The notes under the pieces are model-generated. The model saw only the letters and a program-made list of their open reading frames with translations, had not been told where the DNA came from and ran no database searches. Below, in pieces: positions 23,911 to 40,722 of a DNA stretch of 64,000 bases; positions within the stretch are counted from its first letter, which is position 1, and each line of letters begins with the position of its first letter. The DNA comes from Haemonchus contortus (Eukaryota; Nematoda; Chromadorea; Rhabditida; Trichostrongylidae). Where the stretch lies: NCBI GenBank assembly GCA_000469685.2, contig LS997562.1:8446007-8510006 (forward strand), given 5' to 3'. The position numbers were made by a program, and so were the translations under genes.

Positions 23911-26900
23911 ACAAACGATACGAGCCCCTATATTGTTTTGGCAGAAATTGTCATGAAAATGAAGTAAGAAAATCGCAGCCAGATCTCTTCCTCTGAAACT
24001 GTTTACGAAAGCACAGGTAGACGAAGCTATGATACGTCACTGAAAAGAGGCCCGTAATAGCCGTCTGATGATCGCTGGTCAGTTTATCAAGCCCTTATTG
24101 TCCTGCATGTTCTCTCTTCGTCTACCTGATTTCACATGAATTAAGAGAACTAAGGATGAACACATAAGAAGATATCTTCAAAAAGGACGCAGTGGTGTGG
24201 GAAGGCGATACGGTTCGTAATAAAACTACACATGGGAAGAAGGTAATCCCAGTTGATGACGACGATAAAAACCTCATATCGACCGAAGCAGAACAAATAT
24301 TCTTCTTGATTCCAAAAAAATCATAAATACGGCGAAGAAGGATGGATGCTCATGAAAACGGTGCAATAATCTTCATAAGAGGATGAAGGGAGTCAAGGGA
24401 CCCGAATATGCCTCCATTCTGATCGATACCCAAGGGAACGGATGAAGGTAACTCTTGTTAGGGTTCATGGCGAGCAGGAAAACAGGGAAGTTCTTGAGCT
24501 AGGTTAAGTACAGATCGACAGTCTCTTCCCATCCAGTTTGCTTAGAATTCACAACGGAGAGAAGGAACCCTGTTGATCCTATATATAGTTCCGACCCTAG
24601 CTCCAAACTAACCCACTGACCCAACCAATAAGGGCTAAACCGAACTAACAGAAGCGTGAGCCTTGTGTCCGTTATATACGCGTTTCCCATGGAGCGCCGC
24701 TTCTAATGATAACTGCCATCAGCCCCTTGGGAGTTCGATGCTCGCAATTTGTATTCACACCTAGCCACATCCTGTCACTGGACTCGCAATTTATAATCAA
24801 TTCGCTCTCTCCATTAACCAATTACCGCCTAATTGCGGCAGAAAAAAGTCTCTCTACAGACCAGTCATTGTTGCATTTGAAGTTGATGGTGGCACCAAAT
24901 TTAAAAAAAATGATCCATCATGTCATCGTGACAGAACCTCCATAGTTCAACGGAGCCCAACAGACCAACAGAAAGCTCGGCTGGCTTGGGCAATGTTATA
25001 TTCGAGATCAGATCTCAAAGCTAGTCAGGACGTGCGGCTTCAGGATCTGATCCCGAAAATAACCTTGTCTATGCCAGCCGGGCTTTCCTAAGGTTCACTA
25101 TGGATGATGTATGAAAACCGGGTCATACAACAGTCAGCCGTCACCAGTAACTAAGCTTGCAGACACGAAACAGAGGTTTCCACGGTTCGATATAAACGAG
25201 TATCTCAAATGGTGATACCTCCGTGGAAAAAATAGACCAAAACCAAGCGATTCGCCTACTTTTACTGAATCACTACATTTAGAAACCCGTGAGGCCTAAT
25301 TCCCTCTCAACAACTTCCCTTACCAGCTCAATCATTTGTCTGGCCATTCAAATAGAGCAATCACCCCCCAGTGACCGTCGCTCTTCGACGGCATATTTGA
25401 TTTCTGGCAATTAGCAGCCACCGCATGCAAATCACCAGGGATTATGCCCGGTGCACCCGTCGCTTATACAAGCGCTGCCAGCTAAGCAGCAATAATTCAA
25501 TTCTATCGGCTCTCTGCTTCAAGAATCACTTGACTGATTCGTACGTAACCCTTGCTCTTACAAATGAATAGCAATTATTTTTCTTTGATACCAATTATCT
25601 AGGAAAATAGGATCAACCTGAACTCGTGAAAATCATAGGATTGGCGAGGTTAGGTGATCTTAAACCTTCAACAACTGTTTCTCCTCATTCCCCGCCATTT
25701 TTTCCCTCAGACTGTTCTTTGCTCTCTCCTTGAACTCCAGCATTCATTGAATCCCCTCCCCCCCCCCCGCCCCACTCTTTGAGCCTTTTCATATTCTCCA
25801 TTCTTTCTCTCATTCTGACTTCGGGCTGACAGCAGGTGTGGGTAATGATCTCACATTCGAAAGGGACGGAAGAGGAAGCGGATGTGAGAGACCAAAGAAT
25901 CGGTGAGGGAAAAGGGCAGAACTATTATCAAAGTCCCTCTTCGATTTTCAGGTGCCAATTCAAGCACAACTGAACAAAATATTGTTTACAAACAATGGGA
26001 ACTTCGTAGTTTCTGCCAGACGTGTGGAAGACAAGTTACCTCTAAACACTACGCAAATTCCATAAAACGTTTCCTGGAGCTTAAGCGAGGGTAAAATAAA
26101 AAGTACTGGGAGCTAGTAGAAGGATAGCTGTATATTTCAGCCACAAAATCACTAGTCTGCAAAACCTGAGGTGAAGTGGGTAACCCACACCCACATCCGC
26201 GGTCAATACTTTACCCACAGATGTCCAGAGAGGTTCAACCCAGGGTTCACCTTTCCCTCCTCCTTCATTGTCCATTTTGTAATGTTTCAACTTGTTGCCC
26301 ATGATGACTGCTGTTTTCCTCCGCATTCGCATGCAAACGTCCCGCACTTCTGCTTTCCGAACACCCATTTTTTTACGCTCTCACTAACGAGGCCTCGCTT
26401 GCCCCCACCATCATCCGCACTTTAAGGACACAGTGTTCTTTATCCGTTCGAGTTCTATCCACGACTAAGCGTGACTCACAACCCCTGGGAGAATTTGAAT
26501 GATATCCCTCCAATTCATCGTCCCAATGCAGGGGCTACGACGAACTAACGGTTTATTTGCAATAACCTGATGTAACTTTCTTCCAAGCACTTCAATAATC
26601 ACTGAGATTTTCAAGCTTTTCGGTGCTAGTTTCCCCCAAACATTATGGTTTCGACCTTCCCACATGTGTGGGAATAGGAGCTGGTGACCAATTGTAGTCT
26701 TAGACTACTGTGGAGCGAACTAGGCTATCGAAATGAGAGGGACAAACTCTGATGACGATACCCAACAGACAACCTGGTTCCTGCCATTGGCAGCGATTTT
26801 AGGTAGGGCCTCCATAATACGCGTAACGGCGACTTACCAGAACGTTACTACTTATTAGCCCATTATGGCCCTAAAAACAGCCTCCGCCACACCTCGTCCT

Positions 26901-27667
26901 TCTCTGCCCAATAATCATACATGCGGAAAGTGTGAATAATTATGCCGTGCGGAGCATAAGCGTGAAAAATTCAATATAGTCAGCGCAGGCACCGCCATAT
27001 AGCATCATTACAAACCATAGCTTTGAAAAAAAAATGATTTATTCTTATATACAATCTTCATAGAAAACTAGCTGTACATTGTACAATGTGATAAGTAGAA
27101 CAAGTTATTACATAAATTGGACGCATAGAAAGAACGCAAAGAAAACTGGATGAAGGGGATCTAATAATGTCATGAAGTTTCAAAAAATACAGCTACATTA
27201 GCAATAATATTTGATAAAAGTGTGAAACCAGTTTTGGATTCCCATTTTATTTATTACGATATTGTGAAGCAGTGTTTAGAAGATCTTTGAAAGATAAGAT
27301 GATTGCGGCAAAAACGGTTCGACTAGGAACTAAACACAGCTATTTAACACTAGTCCTAAGTCTAGAGAATATGAATGACTGATGTAACTCTTTCTTCATT
27401 ATTCCTATGGATTCTACAAAATAAATATTAATTAAATCGATATAAACTGAATCATTATCTATTCATTAGATGGCAAATGTTACGGCGACTCAAGACACGG
27501 GATGCTAATAGAACGGCATAAACGAGAAAAAACCATCTGTGGATTACAATGTGACAATAACCACAACACAATGGCAGAATATAGATGATATCGCACTCTA
27601 GCAAGAGGTATTCTGGCCAGAATTCTTCATGACGAAAATTAATGGAAATATTGGAGCTGGAGAAAAA
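23911..27667. other. Intergenic region between cdkal1 (5' end) and the Rho-GAP gene (3' end)
   Basis: About 3.8 kb contains the upstream region of cdkal1 and the 3' flank of the Rho-GAP gene. A C-rich run lies near 25757-25774. AATAAATAAA on the minus strand near 27245-27255 is a possible polyadenylation signal for the Rho-GAP gene. I see no convincing exon. Small open frames near 24500-24690 (minus) and 25903-26094 (plus) have no recognisable domain. Confidence 0.45.
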
Positions 27668-32629
<4,962 letters not shown>

Positions 32630-33022
32630 TGTTAAACAAGTTATTCAGGAAACCAATCAGCGGCACATCATGAAGAACTAAAACAGTAAGGAATTTAACG
32701 ACTAGCGATATGATATGACTAATAGCAATTAAAAATAAGACGTATGGGGAATTCCCACGCAGATTAGGGCATGAATGGAGCCATTATCGATTTTTTGCGA
32801 CTGTTGTGAGGCACCGGCAAAAATCGGTGCATTTTTACAGATACTGTAGTTGAATGTTGGTGCAATTAGAAATATAACGTGACGCACTACTACACACTCT
32901 TTTTCAAATACTTATTTACATTTCTGTGCTGCGGATCGGCAAGCATATGTAAATGGATGGCGTCTCTCTTCTGCTTTGTTAGCTAGTTTCGACTATTATT
33001 CCCTGTGGCAGAGCTCCTCGTA
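32630..33022. promoter_or_regulatory. Divergent promoter region (Rho-GAP gene / gly-2)
   Basis: The two start codons face away from each other across 393 bp, so both promoters must overlap here unless further upstream exons exist. A possible acceptor (TGGCAG) lies 14 bases before the gly-2 ATG. I see no clear TATA box. Confidence 0.55.
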
Positions 33023-36000
33023 ATGAAAACGAATGTGTGGGTGATTTTTCTGCTGCTTGTATTCCTCACATTATTTCCTATATTCTTTCTTTATCGTCAA
33101 CTAGGAACATCAGTTGTAAGTGGTCTTCTTTTTTTAAATTTTTGATGGCGTTCAGCGGTCTGAATCCCAGTTACTAGTCGAATAGCAGGCCTTACCAATC
33201 CTGTTTTCAGGTTTCTAGAGAAGATTTCCTTCGGTATCAAAATGAATACAACTCGAGCCCAAATGAAAGTAAGTACTGTTTTGTACTCCAGTTCTATTTA
33301 ATTACGTTCTTTACTAAGTTTTAAATAGTTTTTCAAACAATTATACTTGGATTGCTGACTTGTTTTGTCGACTTGGAACGCGCGTTTGGCTTACGGTATT
33401 TACATAATCGCCCCGGATTCTTTATAATGTTCTGCTAGGAGAAGTTTGATGGCTCACTGGTATTGAATACGTCTTATTGTCTCTATTGAGCTTGAAATGA
33501 CCTTTGTTGCTTTGTAGTTACGGGTGGAATAATGATTGATTTTCGAGTTGAAGGTTTCCCTGGTATTTTGCGATAATCCCCTTCTAAGCTAATCTGCTTT
33601 CAAGCGGGAGTGTTATGAAATGGGTTTTCGGTCACCGCAAAATTGGGAGCCATTCAGATTTTAGTAGTTCTGGTGCTCCCTGAAGATCGTTCCCTAAGAC
33701 ATCTGCTTCTGTGAGGTAGCAACTAATGGCATCTGGTGAGGGACCTTATTCTGGAATAAGTTAGAAAGTCTCGGGTTCAATGGCAGAATTGCTATGAATT
33801 CCAAGGTCAAATGGAAACCAAAGCGGCATAATTCTTTAGAATTTCAATGACATTACGTTTCATTAAGCACCTCTCCAATTACGATTCCAATTAAATTGAG
33901 CTAATGCTCACATTTTCAGGTAGGGAATCTTTTTATTGCATGCAGTTTCCTGAAGATATGTTGTTGTACCCAAACTGCTTCGAAAAAATTCTGTGGTTGA
34001 GGAATGGATGGAAGACACATCATTGTTACGCCGACTATGGTGTTAATGGGTATGGTTATTTCCACTTTGATCATTTTCGAGCCTTTGTCAAGGAGTTCAT
34101 CCTAGCGTTTCATGCTTCTCACTTCTTTTCCAAAGGCTTTTAAATGTTTTTTTTTATCAGACTGATTTTCACCCAGTTAAGGTCCATCTGTTCTATGCGA
34201 CGCTACCTTTCTGAAGTTGAGAACCATTGTCCTCCAGTTTCTTTAGAAGGTGCAGAACCCAGTTTGAAAGGCATCGATTTTGCTCAGGTACGTGAAGTAA
34301 TCGCGTGCATTCACCTTTCTTTCCAAGTTCTGTGATTTACAAATGTGGCTTACAGTATTCAAATCATTGTAAAAAGTTCTGAAATGAGAAGGATGTGAGT
34401 TTCCGAGCAAAGCCAGACATTTCAGTATGACCTCCATTCTAAGGCAGTCCTCTGTCTTGCTCTGCGATCCATTTCTTCGTTTTTCTTTTTTATCTCCTAC
34501 CGGATTTCAGCTATATGTAATCCTCTCTAAAGGACAGAACGAAGTCCATTCTTCACTTTTGCTGGAAGGGTGGCTCTACTTCACTTTACTTTTGCTGAAA
34601 GAGTGGCTTTGCTGACATTGCCATTGAATCAAAAAACAAGAGTGTCCATCTATTTTAGTCCATTACTTTTTTTCTGTTTTTACCGGTGCCTGGCTATGCA
34701 AAGCAAGGAAGGACATAATAGTCATAAAAAAGCTATGATATTGAACCAGGTGTACAATCCTACCTTCCCACCCTCGCTTACATTGTAATTAACCAGAAAA
34801 CAAGGGCGTCTGTTTGTTTAAGTCCATCCCTTTTCCATTGTCATCAGTGCCTAGCGATACAAGGCAAGAAAGGGCATAATAGTCATGAAAAGATGGTTTT
34901 GAACCAGGTGCAGAATCCTCCGCATCTCTGATTCTCTTTATTCAATACTCTCACTTAAAACGATAATATATGAATCAGCTGTGCACTCCATTCAGCGGAA
35001 TGACTCGCACTTTGTTGAAAGTGTAGAGTGTAATAATCGCGTTGAATAGTAGAGTCAGATTGAAGAAAATAGTAGCACTGGACCTGACCTTTTCTTCAAC
35101 TTTTGCTTGAAGTGCCAGGGTATATTAATCCATCCCGATGCCCTTTAACGTCATCGATATTGGTCGAAACGTCTCGTTTACTTGTCCTTTGGTATTAATA
35201 AATTTGACCTCGATGTGATGGTAATTTGTTTTTCAGCCCAACACGGATCTGAGAAAGCTTTTTTTGGTACTCGATGGGAATTCTGGTAATTATGATTACA
35301 TCAAGGATCGTCTCACACAATACTGGTCAAGTTGGATTGAAGCTTTGGATGTGACTCTTCTTAAATATCCAAAATCTACATCAAATAGGAGAAGATTGAA
35401 TGTATGGTGAATTGATCCGTTTTCTTTGTCTTACTTGCTTGCTGTAATCATATTTGACTTTTCAGATACTTATACACTTGGGGCTTCTAACTGAGGCGAA
35501 TTTGCACATTGGTGAAAAGTCTCGTAATGGAGGACCCTTAGGTATTGTTCTTAGATTGTGATCGTGATAACATGGTAATGATGAACTGCGAAGTCAGCTA
35601 CAGCGCTGGATGCATATCATACTTCGAATCTGCGCAAAGGAACGCTTGATTCTATGATTCACGAGATCGATAGCCGTTCTCGCGGTTTCAAAATTCCGGT
35701 TTTCATCTTCTTCAATAAGATTCCATGGTTTCGTGACTTCCCAACTATGATGTTATTTCAGGAGAATTGCTACAATGGTCGGATCTTATTGCATGTTTGT
35801 TTCTACTGGGTCACAACCTCTACATATCAAATGATAAGCCATCTCTTATTCGGTGGGTGTTCGGATGTAAACGTTTGGAAATGTTGAATTTATCTAGTCT
35901 TAGTCAGTGCTGCTGTGCCAGACTTCCCGCTATCTAGTTTTATTTTCTAGTTTATTGATGAGTATGACTGTGATTCTTTCCTATTGTTGCTTACCACTTT

Positions 36001-39000
36001 TCTGTTTTGGGGAAAAATTCGGCCAAAAATTTGGCATGATGCGGTACCTTCACTATTCCTTCCTCTCAAATTTCTGGCTGACTTTTCACTCATAAATCAG
36101 TTTTTCTTCTTTTTGTTAATTGTTTTTTTTATGTTCAGGCATGTTGACAAGTTTCCCTTTGACGGACCATGTCCCAGTAAGCAAAACCATGTGGATCTGA
36201 TAATCACTGATATTATTGGCTTGAGATCGTTTCGCACACGGAGAGAGTTCCTTCTACGAAACAAGTAAATAAGCGATTTGTTATGTTTTGGAATAGCTTT
36301 CGAGCAGTATATAACATAAAGTTTTGATATGTTTACAGGTGTCTTATACGTTTGGTCGATAGTTTTGGAACACATGTGGAATTCAATTATAGGTCTTATT
36401 TCAAAGCACACCAAGCAGATTTCGCTCAGAAAGGTACATTTTTCAATATAGTTCCAGAGATTTTGAATAGCGTTTTCAATTTTGATGTGTTGCAGGAGGT
36501 ACATCCACTAATCCGTGGGGAGGGCATGGACTGAAGCTTTTACAACACTGGACTTTCTTCCCGCATACACCCGACAACGACTTCCTCGGGTTCGCAATTC
36601 ATCGCCCCAATGTGGAACCACTTTACGATCGAGAAACTCTTGAACGTCCTTTATCGCTGGTTTATGGAAAAGAAAAATATATGTGGACAGAATCAGAGCC
36701 TGTTATTGAAGTTCTAAAATCTCTGACAGAGGTTGGATTTCATTGAATTGGGAGGTTTAAGTAAGCTACAAGCTGGATGGTGTTATGGTTTCGTAGTTTA
36801 GGTACACGCTACTGTCGCCGATCTTAAGAACGCCAATGAATCCGTGTTTCTTGAGATCGTCAATCATGGTTTTTTAAACACCACCGAAATTGCCGCTCTC
36901 TTGAAATCAGTCAATATCTTCGTGGGCCTCGGATTTCCATTTGAAGGTTCGTACATCCTTGTGGTATCCTTATCGTATGCCTGGTATTTTCTGTTCATCG
37001 CTTTCTATTCGAGTTTTCTGCCTTTGATTTGTTCTTAATGTTCAGGAATGCCAGCTTTGTAATGTTTCAGGCCCGGCTCCGTTAGAGGCTGTAGCACACG
37101 GCGCAGTATTTATCAATCCCAAGTTTGAACCTCCAAAAAATCGATTGAACACCCCTTTTTTCCGCGACAAGCCTACACTGCGAGAGGTGAGCCCGGCTTA
37201 GATTGTCGTCTTGATGGATGTAGCATTAGAGCATGTTATCTAACTGTTATTTAGTTCACCAGTCAGTCCCCTTACATGGAGCGTATTGGAGCGCCTCATG
37301 TTTACACCGTTAGTTTTAACAATACCGGCGAATTGAGAAATGCTATAAGGAAGGCCTTATCAAGAGAGGTCAGTCAGTTTCGTCTGTGTCATTTACTATC
37401 GGAAGTTCTTTGTTCAAAAGACTCCGTTAGGAGGCCTTTGAGACTGGCTCATTGAGACGAAACGCTGTAACAATTTCGATCAAGAGGAAGCTTCCCCAAC
37501 AACTTTTTGAAACAGCCCCTCTTGATTCTAACTGATTGATCGGTTCATTTCATGCCTTTTTCAATTGGGTCATCTTTTGAATATGTTTGTTTAAGCCTCA
37601 GCCGTTTGTACCAGAAGAGTTCACTCCGGAAGGAATGCTGATTAGAGTAAATATGTTGATTCATCGCGACCTTTGCACTGGCACGTCAAAGTGGCCCCCA
37701 CGAAGCGCTTTCGTGGTGTGTTTTTCTAACACTCCCATTGATAAGAACTTCATGTCTAGGCCTTCCTGGAACATTGATCATGCGCCTACATATTGAAGGA
37801 TTTGTTTTCACCCATTCTTTTTTTTTCAATTCTTTTTCTGTTCAAAAGTTGCTATTAGGTTAATGCATAATTATTGCGGATTTTTTCGCGGTTTTTTTTC
37901 TCTCGATTGAATTCGAAGATTGAGTTTGGGTTTTTTCTAGAAATGATCTACTTGATTTCCTCTACAAGAATATACTCAAGAAACCATCCGCATATTCGCG
38001 AAATTAAGCTTTACTACTTCGAGAAATATTGGAAGGTGGCGCAGTCATTCCGCGATCTCAGTAACTTTTCGGTGATCGTTCATTAGGCGGTCGAGTGAAA
38101 ATACACATGACTTCCTGGCGGTCAAAACACGATTATTTTGATATTTTCTATTTCCCCTGCATTTTACCTGCCTCTATATATTAGGTTGATGCATAATTAT
38201 TGCGGATTTATTGCGGATTTTTTCCAGCAAATTTTACTTAAAGAAACTATAGAAATACTAAACAAAGACATATTCGAATAATTACTCCGGAACTTATTCA
38301 CCATCTACTTCAAGCACTGCTTCCCACTGATTAGTTAGTCGGATCCCAAAAGCGAAGAAGTTTTGATCCTTGCAGGCGATCCACGCTTTGACATCAGCCA
38401 TCAAGTCATCCAAATCGACGCAACTTCTATTCTCCAGCCATTTTTCTCGATGAACGCTTGACGAGATAATCCATAAAACTTCCTGCTGCTGAATATGGCA
38501 GATTTAGGGGCAGATCCCATTTCTTGGTTGGCTCTGACTGATTGTTCGATCGCCGAAAAGTGACTGAGATCGCGGAATCACTGTGCCACCTTCCAATCTT
38601 TCTCGAAGTAGTTAAGTCTAATTTCGCGAATATGCGGATGGTTTTTTGAGTATATTCTTGTAGAGGAAATCAAGTAGATCATTTCTAGAAAAAACCCAAA
38701 CTCAATATTCGAATTCTATCGAGAGAAAAAAAGCCGCGAAAAAATCCGCAATAATTATGCATCAACCTAATACTTTTCAACAACAGTTAAACTGAACTTA
38801 TAATAGTTCTACTTTCAGCCGAAACTGGGTGCTCCAGGTGATTCTTGTGAGATGGCTTGTAGGTTTGAAGGCTTCGTGTGTGAGCCATCTTTTTTCCCGC
38901 TCATCAACTTATCCGAGTTCGTTGCTAGGTATGAGTCTATTTATCAGTTAATTTCATAAATTGTCGACTTTTTGTGGACAGCATCGGCGTGGGGTCCCAG

Positions 39001-39578
39001 TTTTCATTTTTTTTTTAACGTGACTCTATTTTTCGCGAAAGCAGTTTGAGTCACACTCTTATTGATTACTCCGTGCCAGTTCCTTTCTGCTAAACCTTTT
39101 TTGAAAAACATGAAGCATCTGGTGAAGACGTTTTCTTTTTTTCAATCTCTCTAGTCTTTGATGGTGACGTTGATTTTTTGGATGGCGACGTTAACTTTTT
39201 GATTGGTCTCGAACTATAGATAATTTGAGGACTTTTATTCAATCTTCCTATCCATGCCTTCTCCATCCCACCTCCCTAGTTTCTTGCCTATTATGTAGAA
39301 TTTTGGAACTCTTGCTACTCTGTTTTGTTGATCTCATGCTTATCAACAAAACTTTGTTTTATCTGAATGATGCATAGTTCAGCATTGCCGCTTGTTCGCC
39401 TGCAAACTTGATGAACTCAACGGAACCTCACGCTCCATATAATTGTTCTCGGCAGATCAATCCGCTCATGTTCAGCTGTGCAACTCGACCACCGACAGGT
39501 TCTAATGCCATGCGAGTTTGTCCATGTAGAGATTATGTGCCTGGACAAATGGCTTTCTGCAAAGAGTGTGTTTCGTAA
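33023..39578 (+). CDS. gly-2: Alpha-1,6-mannosylglycoprotein 6-beta-N-acetylglucosaminyltransferase (MGAT5/GLY-2), 16 exons
   Basis: The enzyme adds the beta-1,6 GlcNAc branch to N-glycans in the Golgi. Exons: 33023-33115, 33211-33268, 33920-34049, 34182-34287, 35237-35401, 35466-35541, 35762-35852, 36139-36264, 36339-36433, 36496-36731, 36802-36946, 37071-37186, 37255-37368, 37596-37715, 38819-38928, 39383-39578. All joins are in phase and give 658 residues, close to the roughly 670 I recall for worm GLY-2. The start fits a type II membrane protein: a short MKTNVWV tail, then a hydrophobic anchor to about residue 26. Family landmarks include CYADYGVNG, YLSEVEN, LLTEANLHIGEKS, GGPLGELLQWSDLI, DSFGTHVEFN, FPHTPDNDFLGF, NIFVGLGFPFEGPAPLEA, FINPKFEPPKNRLNTPFF and the cysteine-rich end RVCPCRDYVPGQMAFC. 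Intron 14 carries a mariner insertion. Confidence 0.96.
37855..38092 (+). mobile_element. Truncated mariner copy (5' end only)
   Basis: It begins with TTAGGTTAATGCATAATTAT after a TA dinucleotide and is an inverted near-copy of the right 230 bp of the neighbouring element. It encodes only the start of the transposase (around 37980-38086, HIREIKLYYFEKYWKVAQS), an N-terminal helix-turn-helix type segment. No opposite terminal repeat is present. Confidence 0.7.
38181..38770 (-). mobile_element. Internally deleted mariner element with both terminal inverted repeats
   Basis: The ends are inverted copies of TTAGGTTGATGCATAATTAT, flanked by TA on both sides (38179-38180 and 38771-38772), the Tc1/mariner target. 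The sequence resembles the TTAGGTTGGTGCAAAAGTAA type ends of Hsmar1/MADE1 and hookworm bandit-like mariners. On the minus strand there is an N-terminal transposase remnant near 38770-38560, then directly the C-terminal part: WDLPLNLPYSAA, a frameshift, and RLTNQWEAVLEVDGE followed by a stop. The central DDD domain is missing. This 590-bp derivative cannot encode active transposase. It lies in gly-2 intron 14. Confidence 0.85.
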
Positions 39579-40722
39579 TGCTTTCCTCATTTGTTTTAAT
39601 GTTTTTTAATGTAATGTCATGTATTGAAATAGTTTTGTAGAGCGTTTCCACGCAAATAGAAATGGGTTTTATTTGTGAGCTCTGATAATTCTTTCAAACG
39701 TTGCTTTAACGTGAATTCGTTTTAATTTTCCAATGGATAGCTTTTAATTATGGTGTTGAATTTATTCAACTGCTTTTTCATCCACTCCTTTGAACGTAGG
39801 TGTGAAATTTGACTGTCATTATTGCTCTAAACTACCTTGGCATACGCAGTATCTTTGCGTCTAACGATTGATTATGTCCCGGTACTACCTCAGTCCCTGT
39901 TTTCATGTACACATAAGGGCCCATCTAATTAATTGAAGTCACCATTTGCCTTAGAACCATTACTTTAGGAGCCCATTACCTGTGCCAATAGTCCTACGGT
40001 TACTTGATCGTGTCACTGTGATTCTTTCATTTATATGCCCAGTTAGATGCTTAACTGTTCATATTTTCTACGTTGACATTTTAATCTATGGTACATAGGG
40101 AGTAATGTGATTGGAAAGTTTACTCCTAACGTTGGGTTTAATTGGTATTGAATTTTTGATCTTTCACGAGTTTTATATGGTTGTTCGGGGTCAGGCAATC
40201 CATAATAGTACTTTATATTGAGCCTTAATGTGTCATCTATTGATTTATATACGATTATGCACATCTGAACTGTGTTGTTTAAGTTGTACACCAAAAGAGT
40301 TGCAAAGTTTCATTTTACAAGTCCAAATATGTCCGGATAACTTAGCAAAATTCGAATCACATTTCTGCTTTGCTTCAATGCTTCAACAGCTCACTGTTCT
40401 TGTCCAAATTTTCATATATGCACAATAAATTTCTATTTCTTTTTTACTTTGATTAATTTCGATGCGTTCAATTCGCTTTAATACATTATTTCTAATTCTG
40501 ATCTGATTCTAATTTTCTTTTTATTTATTGTCATGCAAATCTGTTCAGCTCTGCATTGTCCTTCAAATCGGTTTCCCGTCGTTTACGTTACGTTTTTTTA
40601 TCCGTTATCCATTTTCCTTTCGTCGCTACAACTTTATCGCCGCAACATAGCCTTCATGTGTTTGTTTCTTGTCAAAATGTTTACTTCTTGTACAGACACC
40701 CTATGATTGACCTAGCTGGCGG
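39579..40722. other. 3' flank of gly-2 and 5' flank of lem-3
   Basis: This AT-rich spacer between two plus-strand genes shows no exon. AATAAA near 40425 could end the gly-2 transcript, although it is about 850 bp after the stop codon. TTGTACAG at 40687-40694 is a candidate spliced-leader acceptor 28 bases before the lem-3 ATG. Confidence 0.45.

Noticed and set aside
24190..24690. Possible RTE-type retrotransposon remnant
   Set aside because: Some segments felt repeat-like, but I could not identify endonuclease or reverse transcriptase motifs in any frame.
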